From the NCBI GenBank assembly GCA_934408705.1, contig CAKRVL010000026.1:1-29839 (forward strand): a stretch of DNA of 29,839 bases. Reading direction: 5' to 3'. Source of the stretch: an uncultured Blautia sp. GTDB lineage: Bacteria > Bacillota > Clostridia > Lachnospirales > Lachnospiraceae. The notes beneath the pieces are model-generated. The model did not search any database. It was not told where the DNA came from and worked only from the letters and a program-made list of their open reading frames with translations. Positions within the stretch are counted from its first letter, which is position 1; the number at the start of each line of letters is the position of its first letter. Shown in pieces: positions 14,627 to 23,968 of this stretch. The translations under genes were made by a program, and so were the position numbers.

Positions 14627-16480
14627 ATGTTCCTGATCGAAGAAGAATTGAAGAAGCTGCCTGGTAAGCCAGGTGTCTATATTATGCATGGGGAAAAGGA
14701 TGAGATCATCTATGTGGGAAAGGCAGTAAGCCTGAAGAACCGTGTCCGTCAGTATTTTCAGAGCAGCCGGAATAAAGGTGCCAAGATCGAGCAGATGGTC
14801 ACTCATATTACAAGATTTGAGTATATTGTCACTGATTCTGAGCTGGAGGCCCTGGTTTTGGAGTGTAATCTGATCAAGGAGCACCGCCCGAAATACAATA
14901 CCATGCTGAAGGATGATAAGACCTATCCTTTTATCAAAGTGACTGTGAATGAACCATATCCCAGGATTCTTTTTACCCGTACTATGAAGAAGGACAAGGC
15001 GAAATATTTCGGACCTTATACAAGCTCTACAGCAGTGAAGGATGTGATCGAGCTGGTAAGAAAGGTTTACATGATCCGCTCCTGCAATCGCACCCTTCCC
15101 AGGGATTGTGGCAAGGATCGTCCTTGTCTGTATTATCATATGAAGCAGTGTACGGCACCCTGCCAGGGATATATAAGCCAGGAGGAATATAAAGAAAATA
15201 TTTCACGGGTGCTTCATTTTCTCAATGGTAATTTTCAGGAGACGATTGATAAGCTGACAGAAAAAATGCTGGCAGCTTCTGAGGAGATGCGCTTCGAGGA
15301 TGCTGCCGGATATCGTGATTTAATTAACAGTATCAAACGGATCGGAGAGCGGCAGAAGATTACTGCTTATGGTGAGGAGGATAAGGATATCATTGCGGTG
15401 GCAATGGATGAAAGTGAGGACCTGCGTGAGCAGGATGCTGTTGTCCAGGTGTTCTTTATGCGAGGGGGCAGACTGATCGGAAGAGATCACTTTTTCCTCA
15501 GGGTTGCGAGAGGGGATACCAGAGAACAGGTGTTGTCAAGCTTTCTGAAGCAGTTTTATGCAGGTACACCATTTATTCCGGCTGAGATCATGCTTCAGAC
15601 GGAAATCGAGGATGTTCAGATCATTGAAGACTGGCTGTCTGCAAGGCGTAAGCAGCGTGTCCATATCCGTGTGCCGAAAAAGGGTACCAAGGAGAAGCTG
15701 GTGGAGCTGGCCAGGGAAAATGCCTGGATGGTTCTTTCCAAGGACAGAGAGCGGATCAAGCGGGAGGAAGGCCGTACCATTGGTGCTGTGAAGGAGATAG
15801 AGGGCTGGCTGGGGCTTAAGAATATTGTGCGTATGGAGGCGTATGATATTTCTAATATCAGCGGCTTTGAGTCTGTTGGTTCTATGGTGGTTTACGAAAA
15901 AGGCAAGCCAAAGCGCAGTGATTATCGTAAATTTAAGATTAAATGGGTACAGGGACCGAACGATTACGCCAGTATGGAGGAGGTGCTTACAAGGCGCTTT
16001 ACCCATGAATCCAGGGGAGAATTCGACAGCTTTTCCGTGTTTCCGGACCTCATCCTTATGGATGGTGGCCGTGGGCAGGTAAACATTGCCCGGAAGGTGC
16101 TGGAAAAGCTGGAAATTGATATTCCTGTGTGCGGTATGGTAAAGGACGATAATCACCGTACCAGAGGAGTGTATTTTAATAATGTTGAGATCCCTATTGA
16201 TACAGAGAGTGAAGGCTTCCATCTGGTCACCAGGATTCAGGATGAGGCTCACCGGTTTGCGATAGAATATCATCGCTCCCTTAGAAGTAAGGAACAGGTA
16301 CATTCTGTTCTGGATGATATTCCGGGAATCGGGGAGACCAGGAGAAAGGCTTTGATGAGACGGTTCCGTTCCATTGAGAATATCCGGAATGCTTCTGTAG
16401 AGGAATTAAGTGAAACCCAGTCTATGAATGCACAGAGTGCAGAGGCTGTATATAGTTTTTTTCACAAGATTCAACATTGA
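14627..16480 (+). CDS. uvrC: Excinuclease ABC subunit C
   Basis: 617 residues, near the family norm of about 600. Start ATG 14627 follows AAAAGGAGAG. UvrC makes both incisions flanking a lesion after UvrAB recognition in nucleotide excision repair. Visible: the GIY-YIG nuclease domain (about 12-95, 'GVYIMHG...IIYVGKA', then 'NRVRQYF'), the Cys-rich '[18 protein letters not shown]' (about 166-183), and the UvrB-contact UVR segment (about 205-240, '[13 protein letters not shown]'). Then follow the RNase H-like domain with '[11 protein letters not shown]' and '[11 protein letters not shown]', and a helix-hairpin-helix pair at the end ('[17 protein letters not shown]'). All expected parts are intact. 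No clear promoter lies between the terminator at 14579 and the start, so expression may rely on read-through or a promoter in the ftsH tail. Confidence 0.98.
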   Translation: MFLIEEELKKLPGKPGVYIMHGEKDEIIYVGKAVSLKNRVRQYFQSSRNKGAKIEQMVTHITRFEYIVTDSELEALVLECNLIKEHRPKYNTMLKDDKTYPFIKVTVNEPYPRILFTRTMKKDKAKYFGPYTSSTAVKDVIELVRKVYMIRSCNRTLPRDCGKDRPCLYYHMKQCTAPCQGYISQEEYKENISRVLHFLNGNFQETIDKLTEKMLAASEEMRFEDAAGYRDLINSIKRIGERQKITAYGEEDKDIIAVAMDESEDLREQDAVVQVFFMRGGRLIGRDHFFLRVARGDTREQVLSSFLKQFYAGTPFIPAEIMLQTEIEDVQIIEDWLSARRKQRVHIRVPKKGTKEKLVELARENAWMVLSKDRERIKREEGRTIGAVKEIEGWLGLKNIVRMEAYDISNISGFESVGSMVVYEKGKPKRSDYRKFKIKWVQGPNDYASMEEVLTRRFTHESRGEFDSFSVFPDLILMDGGRGQVNIARKVLEKLEIDIPVCGMVKDDNHRTRGVYFNNVEIPIDTESEGFHLVTRIQDEAHRFAIEYHRSLRSKEQVHSVLDDIPGIGETRRKALMRRFRSIENIRNASVEELSETQSMNAQSAEAVYSFFHKIQH

Positions 16481-16505
16481 AGTTGTAAAGAAAATTGTGT
16501 ATAAT
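16477..16505 (+). promoter_or_regulatory. Promoter of hprK overlapping the uvrC stop codon
   Basis: TTGAAG (16477-16482), 17-base spacer, TATAAT (16500-16505). The -35 box contains the uvrC TGA (16478-16480). The start site would be near 16512, about 50 bases before hprK. Confidence 0.75.
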
Positions 16506-16564
16506 ATATAAGTGTGGGCTTTGCCTGCAGTTAGTTCATCAAAGGAAAAAAAGGAGATAAAAGC

Positions 16565-17497
16565 ATGAAGGGTGTACAGCTTACCAAGCTGGCGCAGGAA
16601 CAGAATCTGACTAACCTGACGCCTGATATTGACCTTACAGAGATTTATGTGAAGACAGCAGAAATAAACCGTCCTGCTTTGCAGCTTACAGGATACCTGG
16701 AGCATTTTGCGAACGAGCGTGTTCAGATCATCGGATATGTAGAGTATACTTATCTGATGCAGCTAAGTGATGAGGAGCGGGCATTCAAGTATGAGCGCTT
16801 TATCTCCAGCAAGATTCCCTGTGTTATCTTCAGTACTATGACAAGACCTTCACAGGATATGATCGATCTTGCGTATAAATATAATGTACCTACATTTGTA
16901 ACAGAGAGAACTACCTCCAGTCTGATGGCTGAGATCATCCGTTGGCTTGGAGTTCAGCTGGCTCCTTGTATCTCTATCCATGGTGTGCTTGTGGATGTTT
17001 ACGGCGAGGGTGTTCTGATCACCGGCGAGAGTGGTATTGGTAAGAGTGAGGCGGCTCTTGAGCTGATTAAGCGTGGTCACCGTCTGGTAAGTGATGATGT
17101 GGTAGAGCTTCGCAAGGTAAGTGATGTTACACTGGTTGGTTCTGCACCGGATATCACCCGTCACTTTATTGAGCTTCGTGGTATCGGTATTATCGATGTA
17201 AAGACATTGTTTGGTGTTGAGAGTGTTAAGGATACCCAGTCTGTTGATCTTGTTATCAAGCTTGAGGAGTGGGACCGCGACAAGGAGTATGATCGTCTGG
17301 GACTTCATGAGGAGTATACAGAGTATCTCGGGAATAAGATCGTGTGTCATTCCCTTCCGATCCGTCCTGGCCGTAATCTGGCTGTTATCGTTGAGTCTGC
17401 AGCTGTTAACCACAGACAGAAGAAGATGGGGTATAATGCAGCTGAGGAGCTGTACAAGCGTGTACAGGCGAATATTGCCAGAAAGAGAGACGAATAA
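16565..17497 (+). CDS. hprK: HPr kinase/phosphorylase
   Basis: 310 residues with AAAGGAG before ATG 16565. The bifunctional enzyme phosphorylates and dephosphorylates HPr at the regulatory Ser46 and so controls catabolite repression in Firmicutes. The N-terminal half (1-130) is the family's variable domain. The catalytic half shows Walker A GESGIGKS (154-161), 'HRLVSDDVVELRK', 'LRGIGIIDVKTLFG', and the HprK signature near the end, 'GRNLAVIVESAAVNHRQKKMG'. The length is standard. It has its own promoter and is followed 42 bases later by glucokinase, linking sugar phosphorylation to its control. Confidence 0.98.
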   Translation: MKGVQLTKLAQEQNLTNLTPDIDLTEIYVKTAEINRPALQLTGYLEHFANERVQIIGYVEYTYLMQLSDEERAFKYERFISSKIPCVIFSTMTRPSQDMIDLAYKYNVPTFVTERTTSSLMAEIIRWLGVQLAPCISIHGVLVDVYGEGVLITGESGIGKSEAALELIKRGHRLVSDDVVELRKVSDVTLVGSAPDITRHFIELRGIGIIDVKTLFGVESVKDTQSVDLVIKLEEWDRDKEYDRLGLHEEYTEYLGNKIVCHSLPIRPGRNLAVIVESAAVNHRQKKMGYNAAEELYKRVQANIARKRDE

Positions 17498-17539
17498 TCA
17501 ATAATCTAAGATTTTAAGTAGAAAGGATAGGTATTTATA

Positions 17540-18481
17540 ATGGGAATGTATTGTTTTGGTATTGATGTTGGAGGTACCTCTGTAAAATGTGGTCTGTTCC
17601 TTACTAACGGAACTCTGGTTGAGCAGTGGGAGATTCCTACAAGAATAGAGAATAACGGTTCTTCAATTCTTCCGGATATTGCAGAAGCAATTAAGAAGAA
17701 GCTGGATGAGAGAGGAATTACAAAGGATAATGTAGACGGTGTTGGAATCGGTATTCCGGGACCGGTTAATGAGAAGGGTGAAGTACCTATGGCAGTAAAC
17801 CTTCACTGGGGCTTTAAAGCTGTAGCGAGCGAATTAAGCGCACTTACCGGACTTCCGGCAAAGGCAGCTAATGATGCTAACATAGCAGCTCTTGGAGAGT
17901 CCTGGAAGGGTGCCGCAGAGGGCTCCAGTAATGTGATCATGGTAACTCTTGGCACAGGTGTTGGCGGTGGAATCATCATCGACAGTAAGATTATCGCAGG
18001 TCATCATGGCGCTGGCGGTGAGATCGGACATGCATGTGTGAACCACAATGAGACTCGTCCATGTAACTGTGGCAATCATGGATGTCTGGAGCAGTATGCA
18101 TCTGCAACTGGTATTGTCCGTGTGGCAAATGATATTCTGGAAGAGAGTACAGAGGACAGTAAGATGCGCCATGTGCAGAGACTTTCTGCGAAGAATGTAC
18201 TGGACTTCTACAAAGAGGGTGATGCCCTGGCTGTTAAGACTATGGAGAAGGTTGGAGATGTTCTGGGAAGTGCACTTGCTATGTTTGCCTGTGTTACAGA
18301 TCCGGAAGCAATTGTAATCGGCGGTGGTGTATCTAAGGCTGGTAAGGCTCTTACAGACTGCATCCAGAAGTATTTCCAGAAATATGCATTCCCATCCTGC
18401 AAGAGCACACCAATCATTCTGGCAAGCCTGGGAAATGATGCCGGTATTTACGGCGCAGCCCGTATGGTGATTAAGGACTGA
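17540..18481 (+). CDS. glcK: ROK family glucokinase
   Basis: 313 residues; GAAAGGA precedes ATG 17540. It phosphorylates glucose with ATP. 'GIDVGGTSVKCGLF' near the N-terminus is the phosphate-1 loop. 'LPAKAANDANIAALGE' contains the catalytic Asp, and 'CNCGNHGCLEQYAS' is the ROK zinc motif with the preceding His of 'GEIGHACV'. 'VIGGGVSKAG' is the adenosine-binding region. Length fits the Firmicute GlcK group (about 310-320). It is probably co-transcribed with hprK and ends at the strong terminator at 18512. Specificity for glucose is from family similarity. Confidence 0.93.
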   Translation: MGMYCFGIDVGGTSVKCGLFLTNGTLVEQWEIPTRIENNGSSILPDIAEAIKKKLDERGITKDNVDGVGIGIPGPVNEKGEVPMAVNLHWGFKAVASELSALTGLPAKAANDANIAALGESWKGAAEGSSNVIMVTLGTGVGGGIIIDSKIIAGHHGAGGEIGHACVNHNETRPCNCGNHGCLEQYASATGIVRVANDILEESTEDSKMRHVQRLSAKNVLDFYKEGDALAVKTMEKVGDVLGSALAMFACVTDPEAIVIGGGVSKAGKALTDCIQKYFQKYAFPSCKSTPIILASLGNDAGIYGAARMVIKD

Positions 18482-18511
18482 TCACGTTGGAAATAATGTA
18501 ATACATAATAA

Positions 18512-18567
18512 AATACCCTGTGCGATATCTGACTGGTATACAGCAGATACTGCGCAGGGTATTTTTT
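18512..18567. terminator. Long hairpin terminator shared by glcK and the PBP gene
   Basis: 18512-18524 pairs with 18551-18563 (two G-U pairs), then, after one mismatch, 18526-18531 pairs with 18544-18549. The loop is 12 bases, with six T from 18562. It sits between convergent genes. Confidence 0.9.
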
Positions 18568-18577
18568 ATCTTAATTC

Positions 18578-21163
18578 TTAATAGTAGTAGATGTCATCAC
18601 TACCGCCGGTATCATTACCGGTATCACCACCTGTTTCATCTGGGTACTGGATATCTCCGCCATCACCATTTCCATCGCCTCCGGTGCCATCGCCTCCGGT
18701 GCCGTCACCACCAGTGCCGTCACCATTCTCGGTGCCGTCCGGGTTTTCAGGAGCTGTGGTTTCCTCGTCGGAGATTTCCATTTCCTCTTCTTCGTCATAT
18801 TCGTAGAAGTGCTGGTCACAGTAATCAGTTGGCATAGTTCCGATATCGAAATATTCTTCGGTAACCGGGCATCCCACTCTCGGAAGAAGTCCTGTCTCAG
18901 CACAGATACTGATCTGCTCGATACCTTCAGGTACCTCGAAATCTTTGTATTCCATGCCCTGGTGGATACGGCTCATAACCTTACGCCATAAGGTCTTATG
19001 GAAGTTACGTGCTTCACCCTCCGGAATCTTCTGGTTGCCATCGTAGCCGGACCATACTGCACAAGTGTAATATGGTGTGTAGCCTACGAACCAAAGGTCA
19101 TTGTATGCATCAGTAGTACCTGTCTTGCCGGCAACTGCCATATTATCAAGCTGGCAGGCTGTACCGGTACCATTCTGAACTACATCCTCAAGAGCGCTTG
19201 TGAGAAGATAAGCGGTTGTTTCTTTAATAACGGAACGTCCAACGGAGTTATTCTCAATCAGTACATTTCCATTATGGTCAAGGATCTTGGTATAGTAAAC
19301 CGGTTTAATATAGTTACCGCCATTGGCAATGGCTGCATATGAAGCGCAAAGCTCTACGTTCTTAACACCATAGGTCAGACCACCAAGTGCAGTAGGCAGG
19401 TTGGCATCTGTGAAAACATTTCCATTAGAATCTGTGTCAGCCTCTGTGCCGTGTGCCAGTGTGGTAAATCCAAAGTTGTCAAGGTATTTCAGTCCAAGTT
19501 CAGGGGTTACATCCTCAAAACACTGAACAGCTACTGTATTTATAGAATTACGGATGGCAGTGCGGATGGTAGTGGTACCATTGTAGCTGCCGCTGGCATT
19601 ATTAACCGGTGCTCCGTTGTCATAGGTGATTGGCTGATCCTCATAGGTCGTAGCCAGTGTCATACCCTTCTCATTAAGAGCCGGAGCATAGGTGGATACG
19701 ATCTTGAATGTAGAACCAGGCTGACGCGTACTGTCTGTAGCACGGTTCAGGGTGAGGCTGGCAGTCTTGGTTCCGCGTCCGCCGATGATAGCCTTCACAT
19801 ATCCGGTATGCTGGTCAATAATAGTCATTGCTGACTGAGGCTGCGGTGCAAAGTTAATACGCTCTGCAACAACGGTGCTTCCGTCTGCAAGAATGTTAGC
19901 TTTATAACGATCTACATATGTCTGTCCCTCGTCCTGGGTATCAAACAGAAGATCAAAGGATGGATCCTCGTTCTGGAAGTAGAGCTTCATCATTTCTTTG
20001 CTGTAGTTTACTTCCTGTCCGTCAGGCTGCTTCACAGTAAGTGCATAGTCAAGAGCATACTGTACATAATCCGGATAGTTGGAAGGATCTGAGTATTCCT
20101 CATCCACAATCCTCTGGATGTCCGGATCCTGGGTGGTCATGATCTTCAGACCGCCGCTGTACAGAAGGTTCTGAGCCTGTGTCTTGGTGTAGCCCTTAAT
20201 ATTCATCAGGTCATTGATAACCTGCTGTGTAAGCTCGTCCTCGAAATAAGAGTAAGTCTTGCTGGAAGACTGGGTGTTATAAGCCTGTGCGTCCTGAATA
20301 CGGGTATAGACATCATCATTCAGGGCTTCATCATACTGCTCCTGGGTGATATAACCCTGAGCCAGCATATGGTCAAGAACCTCTTTACGTCTCTTGGCGT
20401 TCTCCTTAGGGTTCTCAATGGGGTTATACTTGGTAGGAGCCTGGGTGATACCTGCAAGTGTAGCACACTCAGAAAGGTTCAGATCCCATACGTCTTTATT
20501 AAAATACTGACGGGCAGCAGCCTGTACACCGTATGCACCTGCACCAAGGTTAATGGTATTCAGGTAATTCTCCAGGATCACGCTCTTGTCACCGATCTTC
20601 TTCTCAATCTCAATAGCAAGATACTGTTCTTGAAGCTTACGTGTAAAACGCTCCACCTGCGTGGATTCGTTAGTCCAGTTAGTGAAGACATTGTTCTTCA
20701 GAAGCTGCTGGGTAATAGTACTTGCACCCTCGGAAAAGCTTCCGGTAGTAAGTGCTTTCACACCGGCACGAAGAATACCTCTTACATCGATTCCATTATG
20801 TTCATAAAAACGCTCATCCTCGATAGCCACTACAGCGTGCTGCAGATCCTCTGGTATCTGGTCAATGGAAACCGGAAGACGGTTCGCATTCGGCGCCGCC
20901 AGCTTACGAAGCTGATTTCCATTACAGTCATAGAGGAAAGTGGCATAACCAAGAGGCATGATATCCACTTCATTTACGTCCGGCGTATTTGCAAGTATTC
21001 CACGAATGGAACCGATTCCCAGAGTGGATACGGCAACGCACAGAGCAATCAGGCCGATGAAAAGGACTCTGATCAACGAAACATGTGCTCTTTTTCCCAT
21101 CATGGACGAGCGGGAAATAAGGGAATTCCGTTTCTTAGAGGCCGATTTTTTTCCGTAGTTCAT
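18578..21163 (-). CDS. Class A penicillin-binding protein (PBP1A family)
   Basis: 861 residues, reverse strand, AAAGGAGG 6 bases before ATG 21163. It is a bifunctional peptidoglycan glycosyltransferase/transpeptidase. A basic cytoplasmic head is followed by one transmembrane segment (about 29-52). The GT51 domain has 'AIEDERFYEH' with catalytic Glu115 and 'GASTITQQLLKN'. The transpeptidase domain has STFK with Ser484, an S-x-N ('SIN'), and KTGTT with Lys680. The final 60 or so residues are a low-complexity tail of Gly-Asp-Gly-Thr repeats after an acidic segment, ending in three tyrosines. The tail is presumably outside the cell and is not needed for catalysis. A single gene with its own promoter; all catalytic motifs are present. 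Confidence 0.96.
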   Translation of the reverse strand: MNYGKKSASKKRNSLISRSSMMGKRAHVSLIRVLFIGLIALCVAVSTLGIGSIRGILANTPDVNEVDIMPLGYATFLYDCNGNQLRKLAAPNANRLPVSIDQIPEDLQHAVVAIEDERFYEHNGIDVRGILRAGVKALTTGSFSEGASTITQQLLKNNVFTNWTNESTQVERFTRKLQEQYLAIEIEKKIGDKSVILENYLNTINLGAGAYGVQAAARQYFNKDVWDLNLSECATLAGITQAPTKYNPIENPKENAKRRKEVLDHMLAQGYITQEQYDEALNDDVYTRIQDAQAYNTQSSSKTYSYFEDELTQQVINDLMNIKGYTKTQAQNLLYSGGLKIMTTQDPDIQRIVDEEYSDPSNYPDYVQYALDYALTVKQPDGQEVNYSKEMMKLYFQNEDPSFDLLFDTQDEGQTYVDRYKANILADGSTVVAERINFAPQPQSAMTIIDQHTGYVKAIIGGRGTKTASLTLNRATDSTRQPGSTFKIVSTYAPALNEKGMTLATTYEDQPITYDNGAPVNNASGSYNGTTTIRTAIRNSINTVAVQCFEDVTPELGLKYLDNFGFTTLAHGTEADTDSNGNVFTDANLPTALGGLTYGVKNVELCASYAAIANGGNYIKPVYYTKILDHNGNVLIENNSVGRSVIKETTAYLLTSALEDVVQNGTGTACQLDNMAVAGKTGTTDAYNDLWFVGYTPYYTCAVWSGYDGNQKIPEGEARNFHKTLWRKVMSRIHQGMEYKDFEVPEGIEQISICAETGLLPRVGCPVTEEYFDIGTMPTDYCDQHFYEYDEEEEMEISDEETTAPENPDGTENGDGTGGDGTGGDGTGGDGNGDGGDIQYPDETGGDTGNDTGGSDDIYYY

Positions 21164-21189
21164 GATAAACCTCCTTTATAATCCGTTCT

Positions 21190-21218
21190 ATTATATCAAA
21201 TCTCTATTCGTAAATAAA
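21190..21218 (-). promoter_or_regulatory. Promoter of the class A PBP gene
   Basis: On the reverse strand an extended -10 (TGATATAAT, box at 21190-21195) is 17 bases from TTTATT (21213-21218). The start would be about 20 bases before the ATG. Confidence 0.6.
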
Positions 21219-21395
21219 CCCTAAAATCTAATATTTCTGTGAACTCTTTGCAGTTGCTGGGATTTTTTCCAGAATTAAGCAGGTTTATTCATTTTTCCTG
21301 GGACTGGAAAACAGAGGGGATTCATGATACACTATACAAATGATGAAGGTTGTGTGTCGATCTTTATGTGTATTTTTGATTTTGGAGGTTCCCAT

Positions 21396-22052
21396 ATGCT
21401 GGAGAATTATAAGACGATCTATGCAGGCGGCGAGGGGGAGATCACAGAGAAGAAGTCCCGCTTTATTGCCACAGTACGCCTTGTGGAAAAGGAAGAGGAC
21501 GCTCTTGCCTTTATAGAGGAAATGAAGAAGAAATACTGGGACGCCAGACATAATTGCTACGCATATTCTATTGGAGAACACAGGGAGTTTACAAGATGCA
21601 GTGATGACGGTGAGCCTTCCGGAACTGCAGGACGTCCTATGCTGGATGTGATACTGGGAGAAGATATTTATAATGTGGCAGTGGTGGTGACCAGATATTT
21701 CGGGGGTGTGCTCCTTGGCACCGGTGGACTGGTAAGAGCTTATTCAGGAGCAGTGCAGGCCGGACTTGGCGAGAGTGTGATAATCGAGAAGCATCACGGG
21801 ATTTCCCTGGCATTAACAGCAGATTATACCGCCATTGGCAAGCTGCAGTATATTGCGGCTGAGAATCAGCTGCCGGTTCTGGATACAGAATATACGGATA
21901 AGGTGATTATGCATCTTCTTGTCCCAAGTGACCAGGTGGGACGGATTGAGAAGGTTATTACAGAGGCTACCAGTGGACGGGTGAAGCTGGAGAAGGAGAA
22001 GGAATTATATTTCGCAGATGTGGAAGGCGAAATCAAGTTATTTGATCATTAA
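21396..22052 (+). CDS. YigZ/IMPACT (UPF0029) family protein
   Basis: 218 residues. ATG 21396 is chosen because TGGAGG lies 8 bases before it; the frame extends to 21324 without a site. The family signature is clear: 'KKSRFIATV', 'DARHNCYAYSIG', 'RCSDDGEPSGTAGRPML' and 'VVTRYFGGVLLGTGGLVRAY'. The N-terminal about 130 residues form the IMPACT domain and the rest the C-terminal ferredoxin-like DUF1949-type domain. Bacterial members are of uncertain function; a role in translation regulation is suggested by the eukaryotic IMPACT proteins. It is a single gene ending at the 22090 hairpin. Confidence 0.94.
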   Translation: MLENYKTIYAGGEGEITEKKSRFIATVRLVEKEEDALAFIEEMKKKYWDARHNCYAYSIGEHREFTRCSDDGEPSGTAGRPMLDVILGEDIYNVAVVVTRYFGGVLLGTGGLVRAYSGAVQAGLGESVIIEKHHGISLALTADYTAIGKLQYIAAENQLPVLDTEYTDKVIMHLLVPSDQVGRIEKVITEATSGRVKLEKEKELYFADVEGEIKLFDH

Positions 22053-22089
22053 GCTTCGCGAACAGGAGGGGCAAATATAAAGCGCAAAA

Positions 22090-22127
22090 AAAGCTCAGGG
22101 CAGAGGATAGGATCTGTCCTGAGCTTT
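22090..22127. terminator. Bidirectional terminator between yigZ-like and cyclophilin genes
   Basis: A 15-bp stem (22090-22104 with 22113-22127, one G-U pair) with an 8-base loop. An A-run on the left gives a U-tract for the reverse-strand gene. Confidence 0.85.
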
Positions 22128-22143
22128 CCTGATCTTCAGATTA

Positions 22144-22662
22144 TCAGCACTTCTCCGGTTCCGGATAATCCACACCGAAGGTGTCAACTGTCATGGTTCT
22201 GATTTTCTGCTCGTCAAGAGGTCTGTCGCTGTAGTCTGTATCAGTCTCAGCAATTGCATTTACCACATCCATGCCTTCGATCACTTTACCAAAAGCTGCG
22301 TAAGCACCGTCAAGGTGTGGTGAATTCTTGTGCATGATGAAGAACTGGCTTCCCGCTGAATCAGGATGCATAGCTCTCGCCATGGAAAGAACGCCCTCTG
22401 TATGTCTTAAATCATTCTTCACACCATTCTGGGCAAACTCACCCTTAATGCTGTATCCCGGACCGCCCATTCCGGTTCCGTCCGGACATCCGCCCTGGAT
22501 CATGAAGCCACAGATAACACGGTGGAAAATAAGTCCGTCATAAAAGCCCTTTTTTACAAGGCTGATGAAGTTATTTACAGTGTTCGGTGCAATCTCCGGA
22601 TATAATTCTGCTTTCATTACATCACCGTTATCCATAGTAATGGTAACAACTGGATTTGCCAT
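22144..22662 (-). CDS. Cyclophilin-type peptidyl-prolyl cis-trans isomerase
   Basis: 172 residues, reverse strand, AAGGAGAG before ATG 22662. It catalyses proline isomerisation during folding. The cyclophilin core is complete: 'APNTVNNFISL', 'FHRVICGFMIQGG' (with the active-site Arg), 'SMARAMHPDSAGSQFFI' and 'LDGAYAAFGKVIEGMDVV'. There is no signal peptide, so it is cytoplasmic. The short length is usual for Clostridial PpiB-type enzymes. Its promoter overlaps that of the divergent tsaE. Confidence 0.96.
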   Translation of the reverse strand: MANPVVTITMDNGDVMKAELYPEIAPNTVNNFISLVKKGFYDGLIFHRVICGFMIQGGCPDGTGMGGPGYSIKGEFAQNGVKNDLRHTEGVLSMARAMHPDSAGSQFFIMHKNSPHLDGAYAAFGKVIEGMDVVNAIAETDTDYSDRPLDEQKIRTMTVDTFGVDYPEPEKC

Positions 22663-22688
22663 AGTTTGCTCTCCTTTTTCAAAAAGTA

Positions 22689-22717
22689 TTGTATTTCGTT
22701 ATTCGTTCTATTATAAT
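22689..22717 (+). promoter_or_regulatory. Promoter of tsaE-tsaB-rimI
   Basis: TTGTAT (22689-22694), 17-base spacer, TATAAT (22712-22717). It shares -10 bases with the reverse-strand promoter of the cyclophilin gene. Confidence 0.7.
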
Positions 22718-22738
22718 ATGCAAAGAGCAATTCTGCAA
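22710..22738 (-). promoter_or_regulatory. Promoter of the cyclophilin gene
   Basis: On the reverse strand TTGCAG (22733-22738), 17-base spacer, TATAAT (22710-22715). The -10 overlaps the forward -10 by four bases, so polymerase can occupy only one at a time. Confidence 0.65.
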
Positions 22739-22758
22739 GTAAAAGGAGCTGTAAAGCG

Positions 22759-23190
22759 ATGATAAAAGAAACATTCAGCCCGGAGGAGACTTTTTCCTTT
22801 GGTAAATGGATCGGGGAAAACGCCCTTCCGGGACAGGTATATACGCTGGTAGGAGACCTTGGAGTGGGAAAGACTGTTTTCACCCAGGGAGTGGCAGAGG
22901 GACTTGGCATTACAGAGCCGGTAAACAGCCCTACTTTTACCATTATCCAGGAGTATGAAAGTGGCCGCATGCCTTTCTATCACTTCGATGTGTACAGGAT
23001 CGGGGACATCGAGGAGATGGAAGAAATCGGCTATGACGATTATTTTTATGGAAATGGTATCTGTCTCATCGAGTGGGCGAATCTGATCGAGGAGATCCTG
23101 CCGGAACACATTATAGAGATCACCATTGAGAAAAATCTGGAAAAAGGCTTTGATTACCGTAAGATCACTGTAACCGGACTTCCGGAGTAA
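22759..23190 (+). CDS. tsaE: tRNA t6A biosynthesis ATPase TsaE
   Basis: 143 residues, AAAGGAG before ATG 22759. TsaE is the small ATPase that works with TsaB and TsaD to form N6-threonylcarbamoyladenosine at position 37 of ANN-decoding tRNAs. Walker A GDLGVGKT near residue 32, 'NSPTFTIIQEY' with the conserved Thr, 'FYHFDVYRI' and 'ICLIEWANLIEEILPE' are all present. Length is normal. It is first in an operon with tsaB (42 bases downstream) and rimI. Confidence 0.97.
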   Translation: MIKETFSPEETFSFGKWIGENALPGQVYTLVGDLGVGKTVFTQGVAEGLGITEPVNSPTFTIIQEYESGRMPFYHFDVYRIGDIEEMEEIGYDDYFYGNGICLIEWANLIEEILPEHIIEITIEKNLEKGFDYRKITVTGLPE

Positions 23191-23232
23191 AGCTTGATTA
23201 TCCCTGCAAAGTGGGGAAAGTAAGGAGAAAAA

Positions 23233-23952
23233 ATGAAGATTTTAGGTCTTGACAGTTCAGGAATCGTTGCTTCCGTTGCAATAGTGGAGGATGAGAACCT
23301 GATCGCAGAATACACTGTAAATTACAAAAAGACACATTCCCAGACTCTTCTTCCCATGTTGGATGAGCTGGTGAAGATGACAGAGCTGGAGCTGGATACT
23401 ATTGATGCCATTGCTGTGGCAGCAGGACCGGGATCCTTCACCGGACTTCGTATCGGTTCTGCTACGGCGAAAGGACTTGGCCTGGCACTTAAGAAGCCAC
23501 TGGTTGAAATACCTACAGTGGATGCCCTTGCTTACAATTTATATGATGCCAGGGCTTTGATCTGCCCGATCATGGATGCAAGAAGAAGCCAGGTGTATAC
23601 CGGAATCTACCGTTTCCAGGAGCATAAGCTGGTAACTGTGGAGGAACAGATGGCAGTTCCTATGGCTGAGATGATCGATAAATTAAATGCAAGAGGGGAA
23701 GAGGTGATCTTCCTCGGAGATGGTGTCCCTGTTTTTGCCCAAATGATCCAGGAGAATCTGAAGGTGCCTTATTCCTTCGCACCTGCCCATGTAAATAAGC
23801 AAAGAGCAGCAGCAGTGGCAGCTCTTGGTGAGATTTATATAAAAGAGGGCAAAGTGGTGACTGCTATGGAGCATGTACCGGAGTATTTAAGGGTATCCCA
23901 GGCAGAGCGTGAGCGTGCCCAGAAATTACAGGAAGAGAAATCAGTCAGATAA
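23233..23952 (+). CDS. tsaB: tRNA t6A biosynthesis protein TsaB
   Basis: 239 residues, AAGGAG before ATG 23233. TsaB is the non-catalytic ASKHA-fold partner of TsaD. 'LGLDSSGIVASVAIV' at the start, 'THSQTLLPMLDELVK' and 'AVAAGPGSFTGLRIGSATAKGL' are diagnostic, as is 'PIMDARRSQVYTGIY'. Length fits the long Firmicute form that retains a reduced C-terminal subdomain. It is the second gene of tsaE-tsaB-rimI. Confidence 0.97.
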   Translation: MKILGLDSSGIVASVAIVEDENLIAEYTVNYKKTHSQTLLPMLDELVKMTELELDTIDAIAVAAGPGSFTGLRIGSATAKGLGLALKKPLVEIPTVDALAYNLYDARALICPIMDARRSQVYTGIYRFQEHKLVTVEEQMAVPMAEMIDKLNARGEEVIFLGDGVPVFAQMIQENLKVPYSFAPAHVNKQRAAAVAALGEIYIKEGKVVTAMEHVPEYLRVSQAERERAQKLQEEKSVR

Positions 23953-23968
23953 TAGGAGAAGTTATATT

